From a virus, in IMG/VR virus record IMGVR_UViG_3300029319_000003, positions 1-64,000 of that record: a stretch of 64,000 bases of DNA; one strand, written 5' to 3'. The position numbers were made by a program, and so were the translations under genes. Numbering within the stretch: position 1 is the first letter of the stretch; each line of letters starts with the position of its first letter. The notes below the pieces were generated by a model that was not told where the DNA came from, ran no database searches, and was given only the letters and a program-made list of their open reading frames with translations. Positions 1-6,644 of this stretch are shown one piece after another.

Positions 1-417
1 CCTTGGAGGCACCGTTACCTGAAGTAGCCCGTTAGTGAACTGTGCGCTAATGTTGGTTAAGTCCAAATTGGCGTCATGGTTCACATACGTCTTTTCAAAG
101 GATCGCCGTGCAATGCGTCGAGAAGGCTGGTTGCCCTCCTCTTCACTATCGCCGTCACCGGTGGTTGCGCGAACAGTGATGCTGTTCTTGTCGGGCTGGA
201 CTTCGATAGAAATTTCTTCCTTCGAAAATCCTGCAAGCGCAAACTCCATTTGAGTGTTGCCTTGTCCGTCTGTGAAAATATCCGCAACCGGATAGCCCTG
301 AATTGTTCTTCGATGAAGAGTGGGAACGTCCCAATCTCCAAAGAAGTCATTAAACAGTGATTGCCCAAGCAAGTTGGGTAGTGCAACTCGACGGTTGCCT
401 CTTACTAGATCATTCAT
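1..417 (-). CDS. HSP20 / alpha-crystallin small heat shock protein, cut by window edge
   Basis: The reading frame opens at 417 and runs off position 1 without a stop, giving 139 residues. It reads as a small heat shock protein: a short N-terminal arm with FNDFFGDWDVP, then an alpha-crystallin beta-sandwich with DIFTDGQGNTQMEFALAGF, KEEISIEV, ITVRA, RRSFEKTYVNHDANLD and the closing FTNGLLQVTVP. The family holds unfolding proteins as an ATP-independent chaperone. The start follows GGAGAATGATAAA. A sigma70-like promoter lies at 498-526 with a palindrome at its start site, so the gene seems separately controlled. It is one of three chaperone genes here, with GroEL (25166-26737) and GroES (41643-41927). 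The C-terminal IxI tail is outside the window. Confidence 0.93.
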   Translation of the reverse strand, partial: MNDLVRGNRRVALPNLLGQSLFNDFFGDWDVPTLHRRTIQGYPVADIFTDGQGNTQMEFALAGFSKEEISIEVQPDKNSITVRATTGDGDSEEEGNQPSRRIARRSFEKTYVNHDANLDLTNISAQFTNGLLQVTVPPR

Positions 418-473
418 TTTATCATTCTCCTTTAGCAATGTTATTTGAATGCATGTCCCTTATTGGCGACATG

Positions 474-490
474 ATGAACATAATGTTCAT
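474..490. promoter_or_regulatory. Palindrome at the HSP20 transcription start (operator-like)
   Basis: ATGAACAT-A-ATGTTCAT is a perfect 8-bp inverted repeat with a one-base centre. It sits just downstream of the -10 hexamer (498-503), over the expected start site, where a repressor dimer could bind. Function is inferred from position only. Confidence 0.45.
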
Positions 491-497
491 ACCCACT

Positions 498-526
498 AAT
501 ATAACCGCTTTTGCGGTTGTTGTCAA
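498..526 (-). promoter_or_regulatory. Sigma70-like promoter for HSP20
   Basis: On the minus strand TTGACA (521-526), a 17-bp spacer, then TATATT (498-503). The spacer contains a hairpin-like repeat AACCGC-TTTT-GCGGTT (503-518). The promoter lies between gene 543-779 and the HSP20 start at 417. Confidence 0.8.
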
Positions 527-542
527 GGGTTTTTTTGACTTT

Positions 543-779
543 TTATTCTTTTTCTTCTCGCACAACGCAAACCACTTCTGATTCGGTTTCAATCCAAACA
601 CGCGCTCCGCACGAAAGGGGCTTGTCTGGAGAATACACAACTTTGCACGGACCATCAATGATCGCCTCATGGCAATAGTCGTTGGACTTATATGTCTTTA
701 CTGTGATTACTGGCTCACGGTTGCCTGTTTTATTGTTGGATCGAATCTTATGCTGATTGACGTGGATTTTCCGCTTCAT
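543..779 (-). CDS. Conserved small phage protein (KRKIHVNQH family)
   Basis: 78 residues, starting MKRKIHVNQHKIRSN and containing VKTYKSNDYCHE and KPLSCGARVWIET. I recognise this as a small protein that recurs in many phages; its function is unknown. It is probably a compact beta-rich fold, basic at the N-terminus and acidic at the C-terminus. It overlaps the end of the upstream gene 748-1050 and would be the last gene of the transcript from the promoter at 1940-1968. Confidence 0.8.
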   Translation of the reverse strand: MKRKIHVNQHKIRSNNKTGNREPVITVKTYKSNDYCHEAIIDGPCKVVYSPDKPLSCGARVWIETESEVVCVVREEKE

Positions 780-1050
780 CGGAAAACTCCTTTACTGCAT
801 CTGCAACATCGGCAAGCGTGACTGCTCTTGTGCGTCGGTTCTGCTCTCGCATCAACCGGTTGTACCGCTTGCGCTCATACTTGACCATATAAAGATCTTC
901 GATACCAAGTGCTTGAAGGCGACGAAGAGAGTTCTTTGTAACCTTCTCCGAGTCTGCCTTAGTAAGAATCTTCTCATCTGCAACGAGATAATCCTCACCT
1001 TTCGCACGATTACCATACCGCAAGTTAATCTTGCTAACGTAATACTTCAT
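748..1050 (-). CDS. Small phage protein, unknown function
   Basis: 100 residues: MKYYVSKINLRYGNRAKGE, then a basic helical middle (KYERKRYNRLMREQNRRTR) and an acidic end. I do not recognise a family. It is packed directly against gene 1054-1269 upstream and overlaps gene 543-779 downstream, as expected for one polycistronic unit. Confidence 0.7.
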   Translation of the reverse strand: MKYYVSKINLRYGNRAKGEDYLVADEKILTKADSEKVTKNSLRRLQALGIEDLYMVKYERKRYNRLMREQNRRTRAVTLADVADAVKEFSDEAENPRQSA

Positions 1051-1053
1051 TTA

Positions 1054-1269
1054 CTATTCCTGTTCCTTCTTGTTTGACAACTTTTCTAACAATGAGCCAT
1101 CTACCCATTCTTTCACTGGGTGATGATACCCCTCTGGAGCCGACCAAAGAATGAAAAATTTTTTCGAACGAAAATCTCCATTCTCTTGCGCCGCGAGGAC
1201 CACGCCGGGTCCGTGCTCGCTGTCGGAGTATAAATAGGGTACGGTTACCAAATCACCCACTTTAATCAC
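1054..1269 (-). CDS. SH3-like VGDLV-family small protein
   Basis: 71 residues with a GTG start: IKVGDLVTVPYLYSD, then GPGVVLAAQENGDF, FFILWSAPEG and EWVDGSLLEKL. This is the layout of the paralogous set in this region: a VGDLV strand, a GxV/GII strand, a VLW strand and a final LEL strand, which suggests a small SH3/KOW-like barrel. Its start overlaps the stop of the 39-residue membrane ORF upstream. Confidence 0.75.
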   Translation of the reverse strand: MIKVGDLVTVPYLYSDSEHGPGVVLAAQENGDFRSKKFFILWSAPEGYHHPVKEWVDGSLLEKLSNKKEQE

Positions 1270-1381
1270 TTGATTGCCGCTTTTTTTCTATATAAGCAAG
1301 GCGACCATAATATTCTACAAAAACACCGGTGATGACTCCAAGCACATACGCCGGCAACATAATCGCAATCACATAACTCAC
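1262..1381 (-). CDS. 39-residue single-pass membrane peptide
   Basis: A short frame with a GTG start that overlaps the stop of gene 1378-1626 (GTGA). It reads MSYVIAIMLPAYVLGVITGV followed by FVEYYGRLAYIEKKRQSSD: one hydrophobic helix (about residues 3-23) and a basic tail. It fills a gap between two genes exactly and is translationally coupled at both ends, which is the main support. Function unknown. Confidence 0.6.
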   Translation of the reverse strand: MSYVIAIMLPAYVLGVITGVFVEYYGRLAYIEKKRQSSD

Positions 1382-1626
1382 TGGGTCACCAACTTGACGT
1401 GGTGCAGCCATGAAGTATGCTTTTCACCGTTCGCCCACAAGTCAGCAACTTGACGTGGCTGTTTTGGAAGGTGCGCCGGAGTACCCGGTGTAATTACATC
1501 CAGAGCAGCCACATCGGCTGGGTTGTCATGACAGCCCAAATAAATACCAACCAAAGTCTCATTGCCATAGCCGGTAGGGAAGCGAACTAAGTCACCTACC
1601 TCTACGCCATGTTTCATAACTTTCAT
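1378..1626 (-). CDS. SH3-like VGDLV-family small protein
   Basis: 82 residues. I place the start at 1626 (MKVMKHGVEVGDLVRFPTG) rather than at an upstream in-frame codon because GGAGGAACG precedes it and the ATG overlaps the stop of gene 1623-1892 (ATGA). VEVGDLVRF, LVGIYLG, ADLWANGEK and HHVKLV show the family pattern. Function unknown. Confidence 0.78.
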   Translation of the reverse strand: MKVMKHGVEVGDLVRFPTGYGNETLVGIYLGCHDNPADVAALDVITPGTPAHLPKQPRQVADLWANGEKHTSWLHHVKLVTQ

Positions 1627-1892
1627 CGTTCCTCCCAGAGTCGCCACCCTCCCTGAGACAGACCACCATTAGCAAGCACACGCTGCTTCTTGTGAGAGGC
1701 GAAAACCTCGGTACCGTTTGGAAGCCGAAGCAGATACTGAGAGCCACGGATGTGCTCTACAACCAGCGCACCCTCAAACCCTTCTTGGGTGATGAGTTTG
1801 CCGACAAGAGCCTGTCGCTCGCGAGCGAACTGGGCTCTCTGTTCTGCGGTGAGGCGCTGCCGCCCACCAGTCCTACGTCGTCGTCTTTCCAT
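1623..1892 (-). CDS. Small basic protein with SH3-like C-terminal half
   Basis: 89 residues: a very basic N-terminus (MERRRRRTGGRQRLT) and helix, then LVGKLITQEGFEGALVVEHI and YLLRLPNGTEVFA, a possible beta barrel. The charge suggests nucleic-acid binding, but that is inference. The start has GGAGG in front. It is the first gene of the transcript from the promoter at 1940-1968. Confidence 0.72.
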   Translation of the reverse strand: MERRRRRTGGRQRLTAEQRAQFARERQALVGKLITQEGFEGALVVEHIRGSQYLLRLPNGTEVFASHKKQRVLANGGLSQGGWRLWEER

Positions 1893-1930
1893 GTATTCCT
1901 CCTTCGGAATCTATCTCTCTGTCCACTCGG

Positions 1931-1945
1931 TACATTAGTAATGTA
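1931..1945. promoter_or_regulatory. Palindrome over a -10 element (operator-like)
   Basis: TACATTA-G-TAATGTA, a perfect 7-bp inverted repeat with a one-base centre, overlaps the -10 hexamer at 1940-1945. A repressor there would block the promoter. Inference from position only. Confidence 0.45.
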
Positions 1946-1968
1946 ACATAGCCGGCTTTCATTGTCAA
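1940..1968 (-). promoter_or_regulatory. Sigma70-like promoter
   Basis: TTGACA (1963-1968), 17 bp, TACATT (1940-1945) on the minus strand, upstream of gene 1623-1892 and the small genes that follow it down to 543. Confidence 0.78.
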
Positions 1969-1982
1969 GCAGTTTTTTGAAA

Positions 1983-2249
1983 TTATTTGCCCTTGCTGAC
2001 TAAAATTATATTTCTTCGCAGAATGTTTCCAACCTTCCCGTCGGGATGCAGCACTTTCGCACAACTATAATATTCACCTTCCTCTTCACCATCTACGATG
2101 TGCCACTTAATAAATACCGAGGGTGGCTGCTGTGGCTCCATAGTATTTATATCATACTCCTCTTCGTCGTAATAGTCGTAGCGTTCGTAATATGGAAAAG
2201 AAGGCAAGGAATACAACCCTGAGTCTCTAACCAAGTCACCACTTTTCAT
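1983..2249 (-). CDS. SH3-like VGDLV-family small protein
   Basis: 88 residues: MKSGDLVRDSGLY, a Tyr/Asp/Glu-rich insert (YYERYDYYDEEEYD), then PSVFIKWHIVDG and NILRRNIILVSKG. Same strand order as its neighbours. The last codons lie just before the promoter at 1940-1968. Starts within the ATGA overlap with gene 2246-2470. Confidence 0.75.
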   Translation of the reverse strand: MKSGDLVRDSGLYSLPSFPYYERYDYYDEEEYDINTMEPQQPPSVFIKWHIVDGEEEGEYYSCAKVLHPDGKVGNILRRNIILVSKGK

Positions 2250-2470
2250 TTTGAATCAACCTCGCAAGTGATCTGAGCATGCTCCATGCTCTTGTCTTTA
2301 ACTACATAAATCTTTTTGCCGACGGCGATCTCACATGGAATCGCAGAGTTTTGTATTACTGCCATCGCTGGACCGCCGTTGACTGCTGGATTAAGATTAA
2401 ACTCAACTGTCGAAAGAACATCATCATGAGAAATAATGACCCCAATCAATACAAACGTCTCAAGAGCCAC
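2246..2470 (-). CDS. Conserved small phage protein (EFNLNPAVNGG family)
   Basis: 74 residues: MALETFVLIGVIISHDD, VEFNLNPAVNGGPAMAVI, NSAIPCEIAVGKKIYVVKD. I recognise the EFNLNPAVNGGP...AIPCE pattern as one that recurs in phage small proteins. Mostly beta strands are expected. No known function. It sits inside the run of VGDLV-type genes but is not an obvious member. Confidence 0.75.
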   Translation of the reverse strand: MALETFVLIGVIISHDDVLSTVEFNLNPAVNGGPAMAVIQNSAIPCEIAVGKKIYVVKDKSMEHAQITCEVDSK

Positions 2471-2678
2471 TGATGACCTCCATTAAGGACTCGGCAATAT
2501 CATACATCCTGCCCACTTTGGGGTAGTAAACCGTTATGCAGGGATGACTTGGGTTGCCTGCCATTTGCTTTGACAAGATGATGCCATGCCCAAGTTCTCT
2601 GCGCTGTCTCAGCGCAGGGGCAAGTCGGGCTGATCCTCGCTCGGGGATCTTTCTTATGACCAGATTACCGACCTGCAC
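2460..2678 (-). CDS. SH3-like VGDLV-family small protein
   Basis: 72 residues: MQVGNLVIRKIPERGS, a basic loop (RLAPALRQRRELG), HGIILSKQMAG, ITVYYPKVGRMYDI and a closing LMEVI. It overlaps both neighbours by about 11-14 bases, like the rest of this array. Confidence 0.75.
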   Translation of the reverse strand: MQVGNLVIRKIPERGSARLAPALRQRRELGHGIILSKQMAGNPSHPCITVYYPKVGRMYDIAESLMEVISGS

Positions 2679-2847
2679 TAACCAACTCCAATAGGTTTTC
2701 TTGAATCGAACTTATTCTACCGTCAGCCCATCTGACTATAGGAAACGTCAAAGGATTAGTATCCTTATCGAAAGTATGCCATCTTAAAAAGATGCCAATC
2801 TCTCCACTCTCTGAGTTTTTATTTCTTACCAAATCACCCGGCTTCAT
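2665..2847 (-). CDS. SH3-like VGDLV-family small protein
   Basis: 60 residues, one of the most compact copies: MKPGDLVRNKNSESGEIGIF, LRWHTFDK, FPIVRWADGRI, ENLLELVSAG. It shows the core of the family best: xGDLV, GIxL, VxW and LELV. Overlaps gene 2844-3035 by four bases. Confidence 0.8.
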   Translation of the reverse strand: MKPGDLVRNKNSESGEIGIFLRWHTFDKDTNPLTFPIVRWADGRISSIQENLLELVSAGR

Positions 2848-3035
2848 GCTGCATACCCAACCAGTTCAATGCTGCTCCACAGCACCCACTCTTTGGTACC
2901 GGGTCCAAACAAGGACTCGCCTTGCGTTGTCCACAAGACATGATACTGTGGCTGGGCAAGTCCGATCTCTGCGACTTCAATTATAATTCCCAACTGCTCT
3001 GTCAAGAAGTGTTGGACCAAATCACCGACTTGCAC
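2844..3035 (-). CDS. SH3-like VGDLV-family small protein
   Basis: 63 residues: MQVGDLVQHFLTEQLGIIIE, YHVLWTTQGE, EWVLWSSIELVG. Clear member of the local paralogous set. Function unknown. Confidence 0.8.
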   Translation of the reverse strand: MQVGDLVQHFLTEQLGIIIEVAEIGLAQPQYHVLWTTQGESLFGPGTKEWVLWSSIELVGYAA

Positions 3036-3210
3036 TTACAACCCCCACAAGATGTGACTCAATCCAAGTTGTATGTCCGTCGGACCACAACACAACTGGA
3101 TGGTTCGTTCCTTGATTGTTGTTAGGCCACTTGTTATCTGTCCAATCGACAATTAGACCAAGCAGACCCCGTTTAGACTTAAGGTTTTTTACAACATCAC
3201 CGACTTTCAT
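3022..3210 (-). CDS. SH3-like VGDLV-family small protein
   Basis: 62 residues from the ATG at 3210 (MKVGDVVKNLKSKRGLLGLI). I reject a longer in-frame start because the family motif begins at this Met and the overlap with gene 3197-3415 is then only 14 bases, as for the other pairs. NHPVVLWSDG and HLVGVVS complete the pattern. Confidence 0.8.
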   Translation of the reverse strand: MKVGDVVKNLKSKRGLLGLIVDWTDNKWPNNNQGTNHPVVLWSDGHTTWIESHLVGVVSASR

Positions 3211-3415
3211 TGACCAACTCCAGTGCCTCTGTTCGGACCCATTGTTTTGTATTGTTGTGGCTAAACAACACCTCAACCCAATCTAAGGATGCTTCCCAGT
3301 CCAACATGAGAACTGGGATGTGTTCGCCACTTCGCGACTCGTACATTGCCAAGGATCCCTTTCTCCAACGAGAGTGAAGGGGGCATTTAATAAGTGGTGT
3401 CGTGGTGTATTTCAT
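3197..3415 (-). CDS. Small protein, possible divergent SH3-like family member
   Basis: 72 residues from the ATG at 3415, which overlaps the stop of gene 3412-3606 (ATGA). KGSLAMYESRSGEHIPVLML, WVEVLFSHN and ALELVNES suggest a divergent copy that lacks the VGDLV signature. Conservation was not tested. Confidence 0.68.
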   Translation of the reverse strand: MKYTTTPLIKCPLHSRWRKGSLAMYESRSGEHIPVLMLDWEASLDWVEVLFSHNNTKQWVRTEALELVNESR

Positions 3416-3606
3416 GCAGCCGCCAAGAGTTGTTGTTGCGCCTCTTGAGGGATCAGCCACATGTGAGCCTCCTCGTCATCATCGCGAACAAACTTAAGAC
3501 CAGCGCTGTGTCCTTGTGCCTGCCATTCTCGCAACCAGCGAAACGCATCATCATTGCTTCGGGTCATCTCCCAAAACACACCATTAATGAACAATAAATA
3601 AGTCAC
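3412..3606 (-). CDS. Small protein, unknown function
   Basis: 64 residues: MTYLLFINGVFWEMTRSNDD, FRWLREWQAQGH, HMWLIPQEAQQQLLAAA. No family recognised. It is the first gene downstream of the promoter at 3626-3654 and begins the array of small overlapping genes that runs to 1983. Confidence 0.7.
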   Translation of the reverse strand: MTYLLFINGVFWEMTRSNDDAFRWLREWQAQGHSAGLKFVRDDDEEAHMWLIPQEAQQQLLAAA

Positions 3607-3625
3607 TTCTTTCCCTCACATATAT

Positions 3626-3654
3626 AATATAGCACGTTATGCGCCCATATGCAA
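3626..3654 (-). promoter_or_regulatory. Sigma70-like promoter
   Basis: TTGCAT (3649-3654), 17 bp, TATATT (3626-3631). The -10 context GCTATATTATATATG is nearly the same as that of the promoter at 3977-4005. Confidence 0.65.
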
Positions 3655-3693
3655 GAAAAAGCCGGACAAAATATGTCCGATCATGAAAATAAT

Positions 3694-3876
3694 TTACTCC
3701 TCGATCTCCCACCACCGCTCGGGATCGAGACGGCGAAGCAACTCATGAATAGCATCGGTAGCAAGACCATTGCGAATATCGTTGAACTGCATTTCTGCCA
3801 ATGCTTCTTCCAGAGATTCGACCAGAGCGGGAACCTCTTGTTCGGTAATAGTGACAAGGTGTTTAAGATGGTTCAT
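3694..3876 (-). CDS. Small acidic helical protein, unknown function
   Basis: 60 residues: MNHLKHLVTITEQEVPALVE, then amphipathic helices and DPERWWEIEE. GAGGTAAAC precedes the start. Together with the 24-residue peptide upstream it forms a short transcript from the promoter at 3977-4005. Confidence 0.7.
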   Translation of the reverse strand: MNHLKHLVTITEQEVPALVESLEEALAEMQFNDIRNGLATDAIHELLRRLDPERWWEIEE

Positions 3877-3878
3877 GT

Positions 3879-3953
3879 TTACCTCGCAAACATTGCAGTG
3901 TTAATGTGAATGATGGGAACCATCGTGACAAGAATGATAATTGCAATACCCAT
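3879..3953 (-). CDS. 24-residue hydrophobic peptide
   Basis: MGIAIIILVTMVPIIHINTA followed by MFAR and a stop, preceded by GAGGGGGAACTA. It is almost entirely hydrophobic, enough for one membrane helix. It lies between the promoter at 3977-4005 and gene 3694-3876. Very short, so support is the Shine-Dalgarno sequence and position only. Confidence 0.45.
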   Translation of the reverse strand: MGIAIIILVTMVPIIHINTAMFAR

Positions 3954-3976
3954 TAGTTCCCCCTCAATACATATAT

Positions 3977-4005
3977 AATATAGCATAGAGGTTCTAATCA
4001 CACAA
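3977..4005 (-). promoter_or_regulatory. Probable sigma70-like promoter
   Basis: TTGTGT (4000-4005), 17 bp, TATATT (3977-3982). The -35 is weak, but the -10 context GCTATATTATATATGT matches the promoter at 3626-3654. Confidence 0.55.
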
Positions 4006-4030
4006 GGTCAATAAGTGTCCGCTTTATAAA

Positions 4031-4243
4031 TCACTGCTCCTCTTCAACTTCAATCCGAATAACATTGCCGTCACGCAGCGTGTGAATGAGCCTTGCCATC
4101 ACCACTTCGACCTGATTGATGCGCTGCTCGATCTCTGTGAACTTCTCAAGCAACCGCTCCTCAAGCATGGAAGGGCGAAACTCCTCGCCGTTTACATACA
4201 CCACGTTGTCGCCAGTGCTCGTTGTCATATCGTTACTACTCAT
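4031..4243 (-). CDS. Small coiled-coil protein, unknown function
   Basis: 70 residues from the ATG at 4243 (MSSNDMTTSTGDNVVYVNG), chosen because GAGGAG precedes it and the upstream gene stops at 4245. Residues about 25-60 form an amphipathic helix (LEERLLEKFTEIEQRINQVE). Function unknown. Confidence 0.7.
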   Translation of the reverse strand: MSSNDMTTSTGDNVVYVNGEEFRPSMLEERLLEKFTEIEQRINQVEVVMARLIHTLRDGNVIRIEVEEEQ

Positions 4244-4244
4244 T

Positions 4245-4421
4245 TTAGTACTCCTCTTCTTTTGGTTTTGGTGGCGTGCCACCTTCTTCTAAATTAATAA
4301 TTTCCCATTGCGGGTTCGCGTTCTCTAATACTTCCAGAACTCTCTTGCGAGTGTAGCCTTGCGCTTCGATTAGCCGCGTCTTGACCTCGCCCATTTCGCG
4401 GAAGGTGACTGTCCAGTACAT
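4245..4421 (-). CDS. Small protein, unknown function
   Basis: 58 residues from the ATG at 4421 (MYWTVTFREMGEVKTRLIEA), with GGGAGAGG in front and a TAATG overlap with the membrane ORF 4421-4561. The protein looks like an alpha-beta mini-domain (beta strand, RKRVLEVLENANPQWEIINL). No family recognised. Confidence 0.7.
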   Translation of the reverse strand: MYWTVTFREMGEVKTRLIEAQGYTRKRVLEVLENANPQWEIINLEEGGTPPKPKEEEY

Positions 4422-4561
4422 TATCGAATCCTCTCCCAAACCCACACGCCAGCACACCAAAGCAGCACGCCGGGTGTGCCAAGCCAATTGTTCATAATCA
4501 GCAAACCCGCAAATGCCAATGACGCATCTTTAATTACTTTTGCTCTTTCCCATGAATACAT
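4421..4561 (-). CDS. 46-residue membrane protein
   Basis: MYSWERAKVIKDASLAFAGL, LIMNNWLGTPGVLLWCAGVW, VWERIR. One or two hydrophobic helices with a charged N-terminus. GGGAGGG precedes the ATG and the stop overlaps the next start (TAATG). It overlaps the end of gene 4534-4809 by 28 bases. Function unknown. Confidence 0.6.
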   Translation of the reverse strand: MYSWERAKVIKDASLAFAGLLIMNNWLGTPGVLLWCAGVWVWERIR

Positions 4562-4809
4562 TGTGCCCTCCCTTTTGATATTAAATCCACCTTGTCCCAG
4601 CGACCATGCGTGTCCAAAGTTATATTTTTTATTCTACCATCCATCAACCTTACTTTTAAAACAGTGGCGAAATCATATGAATCTGTGAGTATGTCAATGA
4701 TGATACCTATGGGATGATAATCATACACACCAAAGGCTCCATCCCCATCACCAAACACATCGGACCCCATAGAGACACGAACCAAGTCGCCACGCTCAAA
4801 AACAACCAC
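4534..4809 (-). CDS. SH3-like VGDLV-family small protein, probable GTG start
   Basis: About 91 residues. FERGDLVRVSMGSDVFGDG, IGIIIDILTDSYD, VLKVRLMDGRI and WDKVDLISKG show the family pattern. I place the start at the GTG at 4809 (VVVFERGDLV); an in-frame GTG at 4836 would give 100 residues and a longer overlap with gene 4796-5125. The exact start is uncertain. Confidence 0.7.
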   Translation of the reverse strand: MVVFERGDLVRVSMGSDVFGDGDGAFGVYDYHPIGIIIDILTDSYDFATVLKVRLMDGRIKNITLDTHGRWDKVDLISKGRAQCIHGKEQK

Positions 4810-5125
4810 AGTTGCCGCCCGTGAGAGCGTGGACACCCCCAGCCCAGAACTGCCAAGTCAACGTCCAGTACATCATAAATGCAGCGTAAGCCCCAACCTG
4901 TGCGATTGGCATGTATCTATATTTCCATAGAATATAAGTGCCGCCGGCGACCAGCGCCGTCTTTGTCATCACAAATGGGATCACGCCCCATCGAAGGGCA
5001 GTGTCCATGAGAAGATTAACCTCCTCAATGCCGCCAAAAGAAATCAAGGCAACAGAAGCACAGGCATCCACCACGTTGAATATCAACGTGAACCAAAGCA
5101 GAAGTTTAATAAACTTCTCGCTCAC
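4796..5125 (-). CDS. Three-helix membrane protein, DUF5658-like
   Basis: 109 residues with three hydrophobic segments (about 6-27, 46-64, 75-95). IFNVVDACASVALISFGGIE and EVNLLM resemble the NxxDxxxT...G..E.NP region of DUF5658-type membrane proteins; I infer that similarity from memory. The protein ends GGNCGCF. Overlaps gene 5122-5454 by four bases. Confidence 0.7.
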   Translation of the reverse strand: MSEKFIKLLLWFTLIFNVVDACASVALISFGGIEEVNLLMDTALRWGVIPFVMTKTALVAGGTYILWKYRYMPIAQVGAYAAFMMYWTLTWQFWAGGVHALTGGNCGCF

Positions 5126-5454
5126 TCTTCCCCCGGCTCTTCTTCATCGCCCTCTTGTTCAGCCATCTGACCTAAAATATCAGCGTAACTTTCCATAGCC
5201 TGTACGCTAACCTCCAAAGCATCTGCAAGAATACCCATCATCTTGTTGACGTTTGCATCGCTTGGCAACGTGACCTTGTAGGCATTTAGCAGTTTTTCAA
5301 ATGCTTCATTCTGTGCTGCCTGCTCTTGAACACGACGGTTGTGAAGTTCACGATCATGCTCTTCTTGTTTAGCCTCAACCTTACGTCGATACTCTTCCAG
5401 TTCATCTAATCGCTTTTTCATACTCTCAAAGTCGATTACGTTGTCATCGTTCAT
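5122..5454 (-). CDS. Coiled-coil protein, unknown function
   Basis: 110 residues from the ATG at 5454, which follows AGGAGAGG. MNDDNVIDFESMKKRLDELE, a charged coiled coil (about 10-55), then SDANVNKMMGILADALE and an acidic end DEEEPGEE. Coupled (ATGA) to the membrane protein 4796-5125. Function unknown. Confidence 0.72.
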   Translation of the reverse strand: MNDDNVIDFESMKKRLDELEEYRRKVEAKQEEHDRELHNRRVQEQAAQNEAFEKLLNAYKVTLPSDANVNKMMGILADALEVSVQAMESYADILGQMAEQEGDEEEPGEE

Positions 5455-5484
5455 GTGTCCTCTCCTGTGGTACAATTGTTAATT

Positions 5485-5628
5485 TTAGACTGGCTGACTG
5501 GGGAAATGCACCTCATGGTTGCCTTTGACCAACACCACGATCTGCAATGCTTCGGGTTGGATAATCTCTTCAACCTTTTCCTGCATCGCAAGCCCACCAT
5601 GTGGTCCCATCATCGTGCGTCTTTCCAT
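5485..5628 (-). CDS. 47-residue small protein
   Basis: MERRTMMGPHGGLAMQEKVE, ALQIVVLVKGNHEVHFP. I chose the ATG at 5628, directly after the stop of the sulfotransferase gene and preceded by AGGGTGAT. A longer frame from 5673 exists but would overlap that gene. Unknown function. Confidence 0.5.
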   Translation of the reverse strand: MERRTMMGPHGGLAMQEKVEEIIQPEALQIVVLVKGNHEVHFPSQPV

Positions 5629-5629
5629 A

Positions 5630-6529
5630 TCACCCTGCTGGTTTTGCAGAATTGCGGTCCACATCATTGTCATTTTCTTGTTCCTTCTTTAGTAAAGAAT
5701 AAAGTTCTAAATCTTTGGCGTAATAATCAAGCACAACCCTTAGCGAGTCTTTGGTCAACTCATTGTGATAGTCTGCAATGCTTGAGGTGCCGACATTTTC
5801 ACGACCAATCTGCAAACCCGGCAAGAACTCAGTGATCTCTTCAGCCTTTTCAATTCGGAACAGGGCATCCACTGCCAGTTCGCCACTCTCATCCGTAATC
5901 CATGAAACCTGCGGCTCCAACAGATGGTACGGACAATCAGAGTGCTCGCACCCAGTCTGACCATGTACCGTCGCTTCGTTAATCCAGTCATGAAAGTTTA
6001 AACTTAAAAACTTGTCAACCTCTTCAGGGGTCGTCCAGTGGTAACAATTATCGCGTTTTTGAGGTTCTATACGCTCCTCGGCGGTGCCGAGTTGCGCGGA
6101 AGCACAAGCCTTCCCATACTTCGCTAGTGACTGATTAAACTGCTCCGTTGTCACAGCCGCCGCAGCACTCCCAAGCGGATCCCAACAATATCTGCCCTTT
6201 TCTGGGTGGACGCCATCGAACCAACCGGGCATCTCAGTGATAGCCTTCATCGTTTTTTGACGATACTTCAACCACGACACTGCTCGATAAATAGGATTTC
6301 GCATAACACTAAATTTAATTAAACTATTGGTCTGCTCCTCACCGAACCTCTGTGTATACCAGTTGTTGATCTCGGTAACGCTTTCATGCTTGCGCCACGT
6401 TCTAACCTCTCCGTCATAACCCTCGCCGTCTTGTTGTTCAACCACATACTCTTCCAAAGCGTTGGTCAAACTCGTCCCGCCGCACTTTGGAATATGCACA
6501 AATGCAATTTTATCTAAATATACTGGCAC
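5630..6529 (-). CDS. Sulfotransferase-family protein
   Basis: 299 residues, GTG start after GGAGG. KIAFVHIPKCGGTSLTNALE is the 5'-phosphosulfate loop of the carbohydrate sulfotransferase (Sulfotransfer_2-like) family, and FSVMRNPIYRAVSWLKYR is the 3'-phosphate motif (R..P..R..S). Family members move a sulfuryl group from PAPS to sugars or other acceptors. Cysteines in the C-terminal half (CYHWTTPEEVDKFL, CEHSDCPYH) may stabilise it. The full length suggests an active enzyme. In a phage it could modify host glycans or its own virion; the substrate is unknown. Confidence 0.82.
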   Translation of the reverse strand: MPVYLDKIAFVHIPKCGGTSLTNALEEYVVEQQDGEGYDGEVRTWRKHESVTEINNWYTQRFGEEQTNSLIKFSVMRNPIYRAVSWLKYRQKTMKAITEMPGWFDGVHPEKGRYCWDPLGSAAAAVTTEQFNQSLAKYGKACASAQLGTAEERIEPQKRDNCYHWTTPEEVDKFLSLNFHDWINEATVHGQTGCEHSDCPYHLLEPQVSWITDESGELAVDALFRIEKAEEITEFLPGLQIGRENVGTSSIADYHNELTKDSLRVVLDYYAKDLELYSLLKKEQENDNDVDRNSAKPAG

Positions 6530-6644
6530 TATTTGCCTCCTTTTTTCTGCTGTTCCTGACTGAAATTGCGACGATTACTATTCCCAGCGCCGTCCCGGCA
6601 CCCCACGTTGTAAGCAACTCAGCCCTTGTTTTTAGTTTCTTCAT
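6510..6644 (-). CDS. 44-residue single-pass membrane peptide
   Basis: MKKLKTRAELLTTWGAGTAL, GIVIVAISVRNSRKKEANSA, SIFR. A basic N-terminus, one hydrophobic helix (about 14-28) and a basic tail. It bridges the gap between gene 6619-7449 and the sulfotransferase, overlapping both. Function unknown. Confidence 0.55.
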   Translation of the reverse strand: MKKLKTRAELLTTWGAGTALGIVIVAISVRNSRKKEANSASIFR

